From the NCBI RefSeq assembly GCF_900107045.1, contig NZ_FNON01000002.1, positions 868,001 through 932,000 of the forward strand: a stretch of DNA of 64,000 nt, written 5' to 3'. This DNA comes from Amycolatopsis xylanica. Its GTDB lineage: Bacteria > Actinomycetota > Actinomycetes > Mycobacteriales > Pseudonocardiaceae. The position numbers and the translations under genes were made by a program. Under the pieces are notes generated by a model. The model was not told the DNA's origin, made no database searches, and was given only the letters and a program-made list of their open reading frames with translations. Below are positions 25,327-33,774 of the stretch, piece after piece (positions within the stretch are counted from its first letter, which is position 1; each line of letters opens with the position of its first letter).

Positions 25327-26663
25327 CACGCCCCCAGCAGTGCCTGGCCGCAGACGCGGACCACGTTGCCGTTGACCGCGGCCGACGCCGGGTTCGCGTA
25401 CCAGGCGATGGTTTCGGCCACGTCGACCGGCAGGCCGCCCTGGCCGAGGCTGGCCAGGCGCCGTCCGGCCTCGCGGATGAACAGCGGCACGGCCGCGGTC
25501 ATCTTGGTCTCGATGAACCCGGGCGCGACGGCGTTGATCGTGCCGCCGTACTCGGCCAGCTCCGCGGCGCCGACGTTGACCATGCCGATCACACCGGCCT
25601 TGCTGGTGGCGTAGTTGGTCTGGCCGACGTTGCCCGCGATGCCCGCGATCGACGAGACGCCGATGATCCGGCCGTTGTCCTTGAGCACCTTGTCCGCGAT
25701 GAGCTTGTCGTTGACCGCGAGCTGCGACGCCAGGTTGACGGCGATGACCGAGTCCCAGCCGCCCTCGTTCATGTTGCCGAGCGTCTTGTCCCTGGTGATG
25801 CCCGCGTTGTGCACGACGATGTCGACCCCGTCATGCCGCGTGGTCAGGTATTCGGCGAGCTTCTCGGGCGCGTCGGCGGCGGTGATGTCGAGCTGCAGCG
25901 AGGAGCCGCCGACCTTGTTGGCCACCTTCGACAGGTCCGCGCCCTGCGCGGGGATGTCCAGCGCGACGACGTGCGCGCCATCGCGGGCGAGCACCTCGGC
26001 GATGGCCGCGCCGATACCCCGCGACGCGCCGGTGACCAGCGCGACCTTGCCGTCCAACGGCTTTTCCCAGTTCGCGGGCGCCGTCGCGGTCTTGGTGTGC
26101 GTGCCGACGCGGATGACCTGCGCGTCCACGAACGCCGATTTCGCCGACAACAGGAAGCGCAGTGTCGACTCGGCCGCCTCTTCGGCGCCCTCGGCGACGT
26201 AGACGAGCTGGGCGGTCGCGCCGCGCTTGAGTTCCTTGCCGACCGAGCGCACGAAACCCTCGAGCGCGCGCTGAGCGATGCGCTCGCGGCCCTCGGCCAG
26301 CTCGGGCGGGGTGCCGAGGACGACGACCCGGCCGGACGCGCCGACGCTGCGGATCACCGGGTGGAAGAACTTGTAGACCTCGCGCAGCTGCTTCGGGTCC
26401 GTCACGCCGGTCGCGTCGAAGACAAGCGCGGCATGCTTTTCCTCTACCGGGTTACTGACGACCTCTATACCGGCGTCCGCGAGCTGGTCCTTCAGCGTCT
26501 TCTCAAGGCGTCCACCGGGCGCGGCGCCGAGAAGTGCGGGACCCTCTAGAGCGGGCTGGCCAGGCTTGTAGCGACGCAGGGTCGCTGGGTTCGGGAGGCC
26601 GAGCTTGGGCACCACGAAGCGCCCCACCGGGGTTTTCGTGAACTGCTGATACCTGTCAGCCAT
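25326..26663 (-). CDS. fabG4: High-molecular-weight 3-oxoacyl reductase (FabG4-like)
   Basis: This 445-residue reductase has the length of the FabG4-type enzymes, with an N-terminal flavodoxin-like domain (about 1-210) and a C-terminal ketoreductase SDR domain. The cofactor loop TGASRGIGAAIAE, the NAGIT motif and the catalytic Ser and YxxxK of SSIAGIAGNVGQTNYATSKAG are intact. The enzyme reduces 3-oxoacyl-CoA or ACP. It is divergent from the FadA2-like gene, with a shared operator palindrome between them, and its stop overlaps the HtdX-like start. It is syntenic with Rv0242c. Confidence 0.92.
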   Translation of the reverse strand: MADRYQQFTKTPVGRFVVPKLGLPNPATLRRYKPGQPALEGPALLGAAPGGRLEKTLKDQLADAGIEVVSNPVEEKHAALVFDATGVTDPKQLREVYKFFHPVIRSVGASGRVVVLGTPPELAEGRERIAQRALEGFVRSVGKELKRGATAQLVYVAEGAEEAAESTLRFLLSAKSAFVDAQVIRVGTHTKTATAPANWEKPLDGKVALVTGASRGIGAAIAEVLARDGAHVVALDIPAQGADLSKVANKVGGSSLQLDITAADAPEKLAEYLTTRHDGVDIVVHNAGITRDKTLGNMNEGGWDSVIAVNLASQLAVNDKLIADKVLKDNGRIIGVSSIAGIAGNVGQTNYATSKAGVIGMVNVGAAELAEYGGTINAVAPGFIETKMTAAVPLFIREAGRRLASLGQGGLPVDVAETIAWYANPASAAVNGNVVRVCGQALLGA

Positions 26664-26700
26664 CAGTTGCCTCCCGTGCCGCGTGCGTCACTTCGCAGTC

Positions 26701-26722
26701 TAACCTACTCGGCAGTAGGTTA
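26701..26722. promoter_or_regulatory. 22-base palindrome between FabG4- and FadA2-like genes
   Basis: Perfect 9-base arms TAACCTACT and AGTAGGTTA around CGGC. It is centred in the 93-base divergent gap and shares its half-site with 23725-23756. It is a likely operator for the TetR encoded from 23836, controlling both divergent genes. Confidence 0.78.
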
Positions 26723-26756
26723 CAGTGTGACCAGGACGACCAGAGAGGTGAACACG

Positions 26757-28046
26757 ATGGCCACGAGGAAAGCTCCGGCGGTCCGCAAGGTCGCGATCAT
26801 CGGTGGCAACCGGATCCCCTTCGCGCGCTCGAACGGGCCGTACGCGAAGGCGTCGAACCAGGACATGTTCACCGCGGCGCTCGACGGGCTGGTCAGCCGC
26901 TTCTCGCTGCAGGACGAGGTGATCGGCGAGGTCGCGGCCGGCGCTGTTCTCAAGCACTCCAAGGACTTCAACCTCGCGCGGGAGAGCGTGCTCGGCAGCC
27001 GCCTCAACCCGGCGACGCCCGCGTCCGACGTGCAGATGGCGTGCGGCACCGGCCTGCAGGCGATCATCAACGTGGCCAACAAGATCGCGCTCGGGCAGAT
27101 CGACTCGGCCATCGCGGGCGGTGTCGACACCACGAGCGACGCGCCGCTGGCCGTCAACGACGACCTGCGCCAGATCCTGGTCCGGCTCAACGCGGCCAAG
27201 ACGCTCGGCGACCGTTTGAAGCTGGTCGCGAAGCTGCGGCCGGGCCACATCGTGCCGGAGATCCCGCGTAACTCCGAGCCGCGTACCGGGCTTTCGATGG
27301 GCGAGCACGCCGCGCTGACCGCTAAGGTTTGGGAAATCACCCGCGAGGCGCAGGACGAGCTGGCCGCGACAAGCCACCAGAGGCTTGCTGCCGCTTACGA
27401 CAACGGCTTCTTCGACGACCTGGTCACGCCGTTCCTTAAGCTCTCGCGCGACCAGAACCTGCGCGCGGACTCAACGGCCGAGAAGCTTGCCAAGCTCAAG
27501 CCCGCTTTCGGCGGCCCTGAAGGCACTATGACCGCGGGCAACTCGACGCCACTGTCAGACGGTGCTTCAGCTGTGCTGCTCGGCACCGATGAGTGGGCCA
27601 AGGCGCACAAGCTCCCGGTGCTCGCTTATCTGACGTTCTCGCAGACCGCGGCCGTCGACTACGTGCACGGCGACGAGGGGTTGCTGATGGCGCCCGCGTA
27701 CGCCGTGCCGCGCATGCTCGCGCGTGCGGGATTGTCGTTGCAGGACTTCGACTTCTACGAGATCCACGAGGCGTTCGCGTCTCAGGTGCTCGCGACTCTG
27801 AAGGCTTGGGAAGACCCGGCTTTCGCCAAGGAGAAGCTTGACTTGGATTCGCCCCTTGGGTCAATCGATCGGGCGAAGTTGAACGTCAACGGGTCCTCGC
27901 TCGCGGCGGGGCACCCGTTCGCCGCGACGGGCGGCCGTATCGTCGCGACGCTCGCGAAGTTGTTGCACGAGAAGGGATCCGGCCGTGGCTTGATCTCCAT
28001 CTGCGCCGCGGGCGGGCAGGGCGTCACGGCGATTCTGGAGCGATAA
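26757..28046 (+). CDS. fadA2: Acetyl-CoA C-acyltransferase (FadA2-like thiolase)
   Basis: This 429-residue thiolase catalyses the last step of beta-oxidation. The acyl-enzyme cysteine is in DVQMACGTGLQA, the middle conserved region is YEIHEAFASQVLA, and the C-terminal general-base region reads NGSSLAAGHPFAATGGR, where the histidine of the GHP motif and the cysteine in SICAAGGQG are typical. The ATG at 26757 has an AGAGAGG box at eight bases; the in-frame GTG three codons upstream overlaps that box. Position and order match Rv0243 of M. tuberculosis. It is divergent from the FabG4-like gene and shares an operator palindrome. Confidence 0.92.
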   Translation: MATRKAPAVRKVAIIGGNRIPFARSNGPYAKASNQDMFTAALDGLVSRFSLQDEVIGEVAAGAVLKHSKDFNLARESVLGSRLNPATPASDVQMACGTGLQAIINVANKIALGQIDSAIAGGVDTTSDAPLAVNDDLRQILVRLNAAKTLGDRLKLVAKLRPGHIVPEIPRNSEPRTGLSMGEHAALTAKVWEITREAQDELAATSHQRLAAAYDNGFFDDLVTPFLKLSRDQNLRADSTAEKLAKLKPAFGGPEGTMTAGNSTPLSDGASAVLLGTDEWAKAHKLPVLAYLTFSQTAAVDYVHGDEGLLMAPAYAVPRMLARAGLSLQDFDFYEIHEAFASQVLATLKAWEDPAFAKEKLDLDSPLGSIDRAKLNVNGSSLAAGHPFAATGGRIVATLAKLLHEKGSGRGLISICAAGGQGVTAILER

Positions 28047-28121
28047 GGGAATTACCCTGAGAGCGAATCAGGGGAAAACCCGAGTGCGTTTTGTCGGGGT
28101 CGAGGTCTAGCGTGTCGGCCT

Positions 28122-29075
28122 ATGGTGGCAGTGCGCGCGAAAGCGCTGGTCAAGACCTACGGGTCCACACGCGCGCTCGATGGGGTCGATCTGGAGATCC
28201 CCTCGGGCAAGGTGCTGGGGCTCCTCGGTCCCAACGGCGCCGGGAAGACGACGACCGTTCGCATCCTGACCACGCTGCTTCGCCCGGACTCGGGCGAAGC
28301 GGAGGTGGCCGGGCATGACGTGCTGGCCGATCCGGACTCCGTGCGGCGCGCGATCGGGCTATCCGGTCAGTACGCGGCGGTCGACGAGAACCTGACCGGG
28401 TTCGAGAACCTGTACATGGTCGGGCGGCTCTACGGCAGCAAGAAGCCCGCCGCCAAGGCCCGCGCGCGCGAGCTGCTCGCGCGGTTCCGGCTCGAGGACG
28501 CCGCCGACCGCCCGGCGAAGACGTACTCGGGCGGCATGCGCAGACGGCTCGACCTGGCGGGCGCGCTGGTCGCCGAGCCGACCGTGGTCGTACTGGACGA
28601 GCCGACCACCGGGCTCGACCCGCGCGGCCGGATAGATACGTGGGAAGTGATCAAGGAGCTGGTCGCCGACGGCACCACCGTGCTGCTCACCACCCAATAC
28701 CTCGAAGAGGCCGATCAGCTCTGCGACTCGATCATCGTGATCGACAAGGGCAAGGTCATCGCGCGCGGCACGGCCGACGAGCTCAAGAACCAGATCGGCG
28801 GCGAGCGGCTCGAGCTCGTGGTCGCCTCGCCCGACGACATCCCGGCGACCGTCCAGGTGCTGACGGAGGTCGGCAGCGGCACGCCGTCGGCCGACTCGCA
28901 CACCCGCAAGGTCGACGTGCTGGTCGAAGGCGGGCCGAAGGCGCTGATCGAAGCGCTGCGCCGGCTCGACGGCCAGGGCATCACCGTGCAGGACGTCGCG
29001 CTGCACCGGCCGACGCTCGACGACGTGTTCCTCTCGCTCACCGGACACGCGACCGACGAGGGGGACGCCCGATGA
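28122..29075 (+). CDS. DrrA-type ABC exporter ATPase
   Basis: This 317-residue ATPase belongs to the daunorubicin-resistance (DrrA-like) group. Walker A is GPNGAGKTT, the signature is YSGGMRRRLD, Walker B is VVVLDEPTTGLDPRGR, and the C-terminal DrrA-specific extension reads IDKGKVIARGTADELK to VALHRPTLDDVFLSLTG. The stop overlaps the permease start (ATGA). Such pairs export hydrophobic drugs or lipids; the substrate is unknown here. The ATG has only a weak ribosome-binding site. Confidence 0.92.
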   Translation: MVAVRAKALVKTYGSTRALDGVDLEIPSGKVLGLLGPNGAGKTTTVRILTTLLRPDSGEAEVAGHDVLADPDSVRRAIGLSGQYAAVDENLTGFENLYMVGRLYGSKKPAAKARARELLARFRLEDAADRPAKTYSGGMRRRLDLAGALVAEPTVVVLDEPTTGLDPRGRIDTWEVIKELVADGTTVLLTTQYLEEADQLCDSIIVIDKGKVIARGTADELKNQIGGERLELVVASPDDIPATVQVLTEVGSGTPSADSHTRKVDVLVEGGPKALIEALRRLDGQGITVQDVALHRPTLDDVFLSLTGHATDEGDAR

Positions 29076-29875
29076 GCGCCGTGGCCAAGGCTTTCTCCGA
29101 TGGCGGCGTCATCACCTGGCGCAACCTCAAGAACGTCCAGCGCAACCCGGACTGGCTGATGGCGGCGACGCTGCAGCCGATCATGTTCGTGCTGCTGTTC
29201 GCGTACGTCTTCGGCGACGCGATCGGCGGCTCCGCGGGTGGCGCGGCGTATCGCGAGTTCCTGATCGCGGGCATCTTCGCGCAGACGGTCGCCTTCAACT
29301 CCGCGTTCACCGTCATCGGGTTCGCTAACGACCTGCAGAAGGGCATCATCGACCGCTTCCGTTCGCTGCCGATCTCGCGACTGGCGGTGATCTTCGGCAG
29401 GACCACCTCGGACCTGGTGGTCAGCGTGGTCGCGCTGATCGTCATGTCGCTGTGCGGCCTGCTGGTCGGCTGGCGCATCCGCGGCAGCTTCCTCGACGCC
29501 GTCCTCGGCTACCTGGTGATGCTGATGTTCGCCTGGGCGCTGTCCTGGGTCGGCGCGTGGATCGGCCTGGTCGCGCGCAGCGTCGAGGTCGCCCAGAGCG
29601 CGGGCCTGATGTGGATGTTCCCGCTGAGCTTCATCTCGACGGCCTTCGTGCCCGCCGACAAACTGCCCGGCATCCTCAAGACGATCGCGGACTGGAACCC
29701 GTTCACCGCGGTCATCAACTCGGCCCGCGACCTCTTCGGCAACCAGTTCGGCGCCCCGCCAACCGGCTGGCCCGCCGAGCACGCCTCGCTCTACTCGATC
29801 CTGTCCTGCGTAGTGATCATCGCGATCTTCGCGCCACTGGCAACCGCCCGCTACAAAAAGGTCGCCTCCCGCTGA
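29072..29875 (+). CDS. DrrB-type ABC-2 permease
   Basis: This protein of 267 residues has six predicted membrane segments, for example LQPIMFVLLFAYVFGDAIGG, VVSVVALIVMSLCGLLVGW, VLGYLVMLMFAWALSWVGAWIGL and SILSCVVIIAIFAPLAT. The DrrB/ABC-2 signature around DRFRSLPISR lies in the cytoplasmic loop after the second helix. It pairs with the ATPase encoded just upstream; the ATG overlaps the ATPase stop. It is followed by a palindromic repeat cluster. A role in drug or lipid export is expected. Confidence 0.92.
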   Translation: MSAVAKAFSDGGVITWRNLKNVQRNPDWLMAATLQPIMFVLLFAYVFGDAIGGSAGGAAYREFLIAGIFAQTVAFNSAFTVIGFANDLQKGIIDRFRSLPISRLAVIFGRTTSDLVVSVVALIVMSLCGLLVGWRIRGSFLDAVLGYLVMLMFAWALSWVGAWIGLVARSVEVAQSAGLMWMFPLSFISTAFVPADKLPGILKTIADWNPFTAVINSARDLFGNQFGAPPTGWPAEHASLYSILSCVVIIAIFAPLATARYKKVASR

Positions 29876-29885
29876 CCCCGGTTCG

Positions 29886-29971
29886 AAAGCCCGAAAGCCA
29901 CTTTCGTCAGGTGTTATCTGACGAAAGTGGCTTTCGGGCTATCAGACCTGCCGGAAGTGGCTTTCGGGCTT
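29886..29971. repeat. GAAAGCCACTTTCGTCAG palindromic element with extra half
   Basis: Perfect 18-base arms at 29893-29910 (GAAAGCCACTTTCGTCAG) and 29918-29935 (CTGACGAAAGTGGCTTTC), and an extra half-copy GGAAGTGGCTTTCGGGCT at 29953-29970. The element fills the space between convergent genes and ends one base before the DoxX stop codon. The same sequence, in frame, forms part of the E2 linker at 15842-15920. Confidence 0.85.
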
Positions 29972-30457
29972 TTACTTGCTGAGGGCCTTTTCGGCGCGCT
30001 TCTCGGCTTTTTTGGCGGCGCGGCGGGCGCGCCAGCCGAGGGAGGGCTTGCCGGCGGTGTCGCCGACCGCGAGCAACAGGCCGCCAGCGAGGCTCGCGTT
30101 CTTGATGAACTGGACCTGCTGCTGGGAGCGCTCGGCCGGGTCCTTGATCTCCCAGAAGCGATGGGTGGCCAGCGTGGTCGGGACCAGGCTGCCGACCAGC
30201 GCGAACGCCGCCAGGCGCGGGGCCCTGCCGGTGGCGAGCGCGAGGCCCGCGCCGATCTTCACTGCGGCGTCGAGACGGACCAGCGTGGCCGGGTCGCGGG
30301 GGACCGACTCGGGGACGATGCCCTCGAGCTTGTCGAAGGTGTCGGTCAGGAACGGTTCCGCCGCCTTCGCGTGGCCCTGGGCGTCCCGGAGCGCGTTGAT
30401 GCCGCCGAAGACGAAGATCGAAGCGAGCAGTGGACGTGCGACGCGACGGAGGATCAC
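29972..30457 (-). CDS. DoxX family membrane protein
   Basis: This 161-residue protein has the DoxX features: a start segment RRVARPLLASIFVFGGINAL, hydrophobic segments (AAVKIGAGLALATGRAPRLAA and AFALVGSLVPTTLATHRFW) and a final NASLAGGLLLAVGD. The C-terminus is strongly basic (KKAEKRAEKALSK). DoxX proteins are membrane proteins of uncertain role in redox stress or membrane integrity. The GTG start follows an AAAGGCAGG box. It stands alone between two repeats. Confidence 0.87.
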   Translation of the reverse strand: MILRRVARPLLASIFVFGGINALRDAQGHAKAAEPFLTDTFDKLEGIVPESVPRDPATLVRLDAAVKIGAGLALATGRAPRLAAFALVGSLVPTTLATHRFWEIKDPAERSQQQVQFIKNASLAGGLLLAVGDTAGKPSLGWRARRAAKKAEKRAEKALSK

Positions 30458-30575
30458 GGTCCTGCCTTTCTGCTGAGAGGTGTGCTCCCGAAGTTACGCC
30501 CAGAATGCCCACCCGTCCCGGACTCCAACCACGCTACCGTCGTATCAAGTTATCTAGCTTGAGAGCTATAAAACG

Positions 30576-31607
30576 CTAGCAAGCGGGATAGGCCCGCGGC
30601 AGCCGGAAGCCGCGGGCGGCCGCGATGTCGCGCAGCTGATCGGGATAGTCGGTGATGATGCCGTCGACACCGTCGTCGATGAGCTTGTTCGACGTGGCCA
30701 CGTCGTCGATGGTCCACGGGATGACCTTGATCCCGGCGCGGTGCGCCTCGTCGACCAGCGCCTTCGTGGTGAACGGCCGGTAGTCCGGGTCGCCGGCGTG
30801 GCCGCCCTGCGGGTTGCCGTGCACGGGTGACAAAGCCGAGGCGCCGAACGACTTGACCGCGCGGACCGGGCTGCCGCCGAAGTCGTCGATGTCGAGCCCG
30901 CCGAGCCATGGCGACTTGCCTGGCTGGCCGACCTGGAGGAACTCGGGCTGGGTCAGCGCGACCGTCGGGAGCCACGGCGCCGCCTTGCGCACGAGCATGA
31001 GCGCGCCCCAGTCGAAGCTCTGGATGGTCACGTTGCGTGCGAAGCCCGAGCGCGAGATCTCCCGCACGGCCCGCTGGACGAACTGCTCGCGCGGCGCGGT
31101 CTCCTGCGGCGCGGCCGCCTCGACCTTCGTCTCGACGTTGAACTTCAGGCCCCAGGCGCGATGCTCGCGCGCGAGCTGGAAGAGCTCCGCGAGCGTCGGC
31201 ATCTTGGCGCCGGGCGAGAGCGTCTGCTTGGGGAAGTTCGGCTGCCTGATCGAGCCGCAGTCGAGCGTGCGGACCTGCGCGAACGTCAGGTCTTTGACGT
31301 ACTTGCCGACGTACGGGAACGCCGGGTCGCCGGGGAAGGCAGGCGCGGTGTCCTTGCACTTGGCCGCGGTCGTCTTGCGGTCGTGCGTGATCACCTCGCG
31401 GCCGTCCTGGGTGATCTGAAGGTCCAGCTCCAGCGTGGTGACGCCCAGCTCCATAGCCTTGCCGAAGGACGCGAGGGTGCTCTCCACGGTGAGCCCGATG
31501 CCGCCGCGGTGTGCCTGGATGTCGAACGGATGCCGCGGATGCGCGTCCGCGACACCGACCAACGTGGTCGTGAGCAGGCCGGTCAATGCCAGCACGAATG
31601 TCTTCAT
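30576..31607 (-). CDS. Secreted glycerophosphodiester phosphodiesterase
   Basis: This 343-residue protein has an N-terminal signal peptide (KTFVLALTGLLTTTLVGVADA, residues 2-22). The GDPD catalytic pair appears at FDIQAHRGGIGLTVESTLAS, with the usual HRG, and the metal-binding Glu/Asp segment TLELDLQITQDGREVITHD, carrying the second His. The TIM-barrel end GVDGIITDYPDQL is also present. The enzyme hydrolyses glycerophosphodiesters to alcohol and glycerol-3-phosphate, likely outside the cell, for phosphate or carbon recovery. It is a single gene. Confidence 0.93.
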   Translation of the reverse strand: MKTFVLALTGLLTTTLVGVADAHPRHPFDIQAHRGGIGLTVESTLASFGKAMELGVTTLELDLQITQDGREVITHDRKTTAAKCKDTAPAFPGDPAFPYVGKYVKDLTFAQVRTLDCGSIRQPNFPKQTLSPGAKMPTLAELFQLAREHRAWGLKFNVETKVEAAAPQETAPREQFVQRAVREISRSGFARNVTIQSFDWGALMLVRKAAPWLPTVALTQPEFLQVGQPGKSPWLGGLDIDDFGGSPVRAVKSFGASALSPVHGNPQGGHAGDPDYRPFTTKALVDEAHRAGIKVIPWTIDDVATSNKLIDDGVDGIITDYPDQLRDIAAARGFRLPRAYPAC

Positions 31608-31640
31608 GACTGAACGGTGTCACCGCCGGGTGAATTCGGA

Positions 31641-31671
31641 TTGACCTTGACGCTACGTCAACCTCTACCGT
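31641..31671 (+). promoter_or_regulatory. MerR-type promoter of the TipAL-like gene
   Basis: A TTGACC -35 box (31641-31646) and TACCGT -10 box (31666-31671) are separated by 19 bases, the long spacing typical for MerR activators. Within the spacer lies the perfect dyad TTGACGCTACGTCAA (31647-31661). The GTG start is seven bases after the -10 box, so the transcript is probably leaderless. Confidence 0.82.
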
Positions 31672-31678
31672 CGAAGAC

Positions 31679-32434
31679 GTGCCGAACGAGAAGGAGTGGT
31701 CGATCCAGGACATCGCCCGCTCAGCCGGGACCACGAGCCGCACGCTGCGCCACTACGGCGACATCGGGCTGCTCGAACCCAGCCGGCTCGGTAGTAACGG
31801 CTACCGCTACTACGACCAGGAGGCGCTCATCCGACTGCAGCGAATCCTGCTCCTGCGCGAGCTGGGACTCGGACTGCCCGCGATCGCCGAGGTGCTCGAA
31901 GGGGAGCAGAACACCGCCGCGGCGTTGCGCGCGCATCTGGAGTGGCTGGAGGACGAGCGACGGCGGCTCGGACGGCAGATCGAGTCGGTCAAGACGACTC
32001 TGCGGAAAACGGAAGGAGGTGAACAACTGATGGCGGACGAGATGTTCGACGGCTTCGATCACACGAAGCACGAGAAGGAGGTCACCGAGCGCTGGGGCGC
32101 CGAGGCCTACCGCAAGGGCGACCAGTGGTGGAAGTCGCTGACCGCCGAGGAGAAGAAGGCGCACCAGCAGCTCCAGGTCGAGATCGCGGCCGACTTCGGC
32201 CAGGCGAAGCTCGACGGCCTGGCGATCGACAGCGCCGAGGTCCAGGTGATCGCCGGGCGGCTGCACGACTGGCTGCGCGGACCGGTCGGGACCGTGTCGA
32301 AGGAGTACTTCGCCGGGCTGGGCCAGCTCTACGTCGACGACCCGCGGTACGGGCAGTACGACGAGAAGCAAGGGCCGGGAACGGCCGAGTTCATGCGTGA
32401 CGCGATGAAGGTCTACGCCGAGCGCAACCTCTAG
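31679..32434 (+). CDS. tipA: TipAL-type MerR regulator with TipAS drug-binding domain
   Basis: This 251-residue activator has an N-terminal MerR helix-turn-helix (WSIQDIARSAGTTSRTLRHY, about residues 6-25), a coiled-coil dimer helix (about 75-116) and a C-terminal TipAS domain that in Streptomyces binds thiopeptide antibiotics. At 32013 a perfect AAGGAGGTGA box precedes an in-frame ATG at 32030, opening the TipAS domain (MADEMFDGFDHTKHEK), so the gene can make both the long activator and the short drug-binding protein, as known for tipA. The 19-base-spaced promoter with dyad is autoregulatory. Downstream is a hairpin terminator. Confidence 0.9.
   Translation: MPNEKEWSIQDIARSAGTTSRTLRHYGDIGLLEPSRLGSNGYRYYDQEALIRLQRILLLRELGLGLPAIAEVLEGEQNTAAALRAHLEWLEDERRRLGRQIESVKTTLRKTEGGEQLMADEMFDGFDHTKHEKEVTERWGAEAYRKGDQWWKSLTAEEKKAHQQLQVEIAADFGQAKLDGLAIDSAEVQVIAGRLHDWLRGPVGTVSKEYFAGLGQLYVDDPRYGQYDEKQGPGTAEFMRDAMKVYAERNL
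32013..32032 (+). promoter_or_regulatory. Internal ribosome binding site and start for TipAS
   Basis: AAGGAGGTGA (32013-32022) is a perfect match to the 16S anti-Shine-Dalgarno end and lies seven bases before an in-frame ATG at 32030 (codon 118 of the long protein). It would give a separate 134-residue TipAS-like product. By contrast, the upstream GTG start has no such box, so the short form may be the more abundant. Confidence 0.85.
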
Positions 32435-32435
32435 G

Positions 32436-32462
32436 AAGGCCGGGGCTGCAGACCCGGCCTTT
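32436..32462. terminator. Hairpin terminator after the TipAL-like gene
   Basis: Arms AAGGCCGGG and CCCGGCCTT around an 8-base loop begin two bases after the TipAL stop. The second arm is followed by TC. Typical factor-independent terminator. Confidence 0.8.
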
Positions 32463-32473
32463 CACTCGACACG

Positions 32474-32510
32474 CCTAGCGTTCTCTCGCGGAATATCGGG
32501 CTGACGCTAG
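32474..32510 (+). promoter_or_regulatory. CCTAGCGTTCTCT box upstream of the AAA ATPase gene
   Basis: CCTAGCGTTCTCT (32474-32486) is repeated exactly at 33775-33787 after the ATPase gene. The 7-base ends CTAGCGT and ACGCTAG (32475 and 32504) form a dyad. A GATAGCTT -10-like box follows near 32518. It may be a regulator site shared by the ATPase gene and the downstream 49-residue protein gene. Confidence 0.55.
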
Positions 32511-32531
32511 AAACCCCGATAGCTTGTCAGC

Positions 32532-33728
32532 GTGGATCCCATCCGCAACCCCTTCGCACCGGGCGCCGGTCAACGGCCGCCGGAGCTGGCAGGTCGCGAG
32601 CGCGAGCTCAAGGCGTTCGAAGTGGTTCTCGAACGCGTCGCGCGGGGACGTCCCGAACGAAGTCTCATGCTGACCGGGCTGCGCGGGGTGGGGAAGACCG
32701 TGCTGCTGGGTGAGCTGCGGTCGATGGCGATCAAGCACCGCTGGGGCGCTGGCAAGATCGAGGCCAGGCCGGACACCGAACTCCGCAGGCCACTGTCGGC
32801 GGCACTGCACCGCGCCATCCGCGACCTGGCCGTCCGGCATCGCGCGCCGGACCGGGTCGAAGAGGTGTTGGGCGTGTTGAAAGCGTTTGCGCTCAAGGCC
32901 AACAAGCCGGACGCGAAGCTGCGCGATCGCTGGCAGCCGGGCATCGACGTGCCTGCCGCCGTCGGCCGCGCGGACTCGGGCGACATCGAGATCGACCTGG
33001 TGGAGCTGTTCACCGAGGTCGCCGAGTTGGCCTCGGACGTCGGCACTGGCGTCGCGCTGCTCATCGACGAGATCCAGGACCTCATGCCGGACGACGTGTC
33101 CGCGCTGTGCGCCGCCTGCCATGAGCTTTCGCAGTCGAACGCGCCGTTCGTCGTGGTCGGCGCCGGGCTGCCGCACGTGCCCGCGGTGCTCTCGGCCTCG
33201 AAGTCGTACTCGGAGCGGCTGTTCCGCTACGCCCGGATCGACCGGCTCGAACGCGAGGACGCGGACCGCGCGGTGCTCGCGCCGATCGAGCGCGAAGACG
33301 CGGGCATCGAACTCGAGGCGCTCGACGCGCTCTTCGACGCTTCGGGCGGCTACCCGTACTTCATCCAGGCCTACGGCAAGGCGGCCTGGGACGCGGCGCC
33401 CGCCGATCCGATCACGGTCAAAGACGTGCAGATGGCCGCGCCGGAGGCCGAGTCGGAGCTCGCGGTCGGCTTCTTCGGCTCGCGCTACGAGCGGGCGACG
33501 CCTGCCGAGCGCGAGTACCTGCTCGCGATGGCGGAACTGACCCAAGGTCGCGACGAGTCGGCCGCCACCGCGGACGTGGCCGTCTACCTCGGGCGCAAGC
33601 CGTCGTCGCTGTCGCCGGCGCGGGATTCGCTCATGAAGAAGGGCCTCGTGTTCTCCGCCGAACGCGGGCACATCGCCTTCACCGTGCCGCATTTCGGCCA
33701 CTACCTGCTCAAACGCGGCGACGAGTAG
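32532..33728 (+). CDS. AAA/STAND-type ATPase with C-terminal winged-helix region
   Basis: This 398-residue protein carries a P-loop (LTGLRGVGKTVLLGEL, about residues 38-53), Walker B ALLIDEIQDL near residue 180, and a later segment RLFRYARIDRLEREDAD that resembles sensor regions of Orc1/Cdc6-like and AAA_16 ATPases. The last 90 residues (ATPAEREYLLAMAELTQGRD, ADVAVYLGRKPSSLSPARDS) look like a winged helix, suggesting DNA binding. The GTG start lacks a strong ribosome-binding site. The family is common in actinomycetes, with no established role. Copies of a 13-base CTAG-containing repeat flank the gene. Confidence 0.82.
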   Translation: MDPIRNPFAPGAGQRPPELAGRERELKAFEVVLERVARGRPERSLMLTGLRGVGKTVLLGELRSMAIKHRWGAGKIEARPDTELRRPLSAALHRAIRDLAVRHRAPDRVEEVLGVLKAFALKANKPDAKLRDRWQPGIDVPAAVGRADSGDIEIDLVELFTEVAELASDVGTGVALLIDEIQDLMPDDVSALCAACHELSQSNAPFVVVGAGLPHVPAVLSASKSYSERLFRYARIDRLEREDADRAVLAPIEREDAGIELEALDALFDASGGYPYFIQAYGKAAWDAAPADPITVKDVQMAAPEAESELAVGFFGSRYERATPAEREYLLAMAELTQGRDESAATADVAVYLGRKPSSLSPARDSLMKKGLVFSAERGHIAFTVPHFGHYLLKRGDE

Positions 33729-33734
33729 CGCCGA

Positions 33735-33764
33735 GACCGGGATAAAGCCTGCTTTATCCCGGTC
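33735..33764. repeat. GGGATAAAGC palindrome after the ATPase gene
   Basis: Arms GACCGGGATAAAGC and GCTTTATCCCGGTC with a 2-base centre, six bases past the ATPase stop. It is a member of the palindrome family at 8386, 41578 and 63293 and is likely a terminator. Confidence 0.82.
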
Positions 33765-33774
33765 GATACACGTA

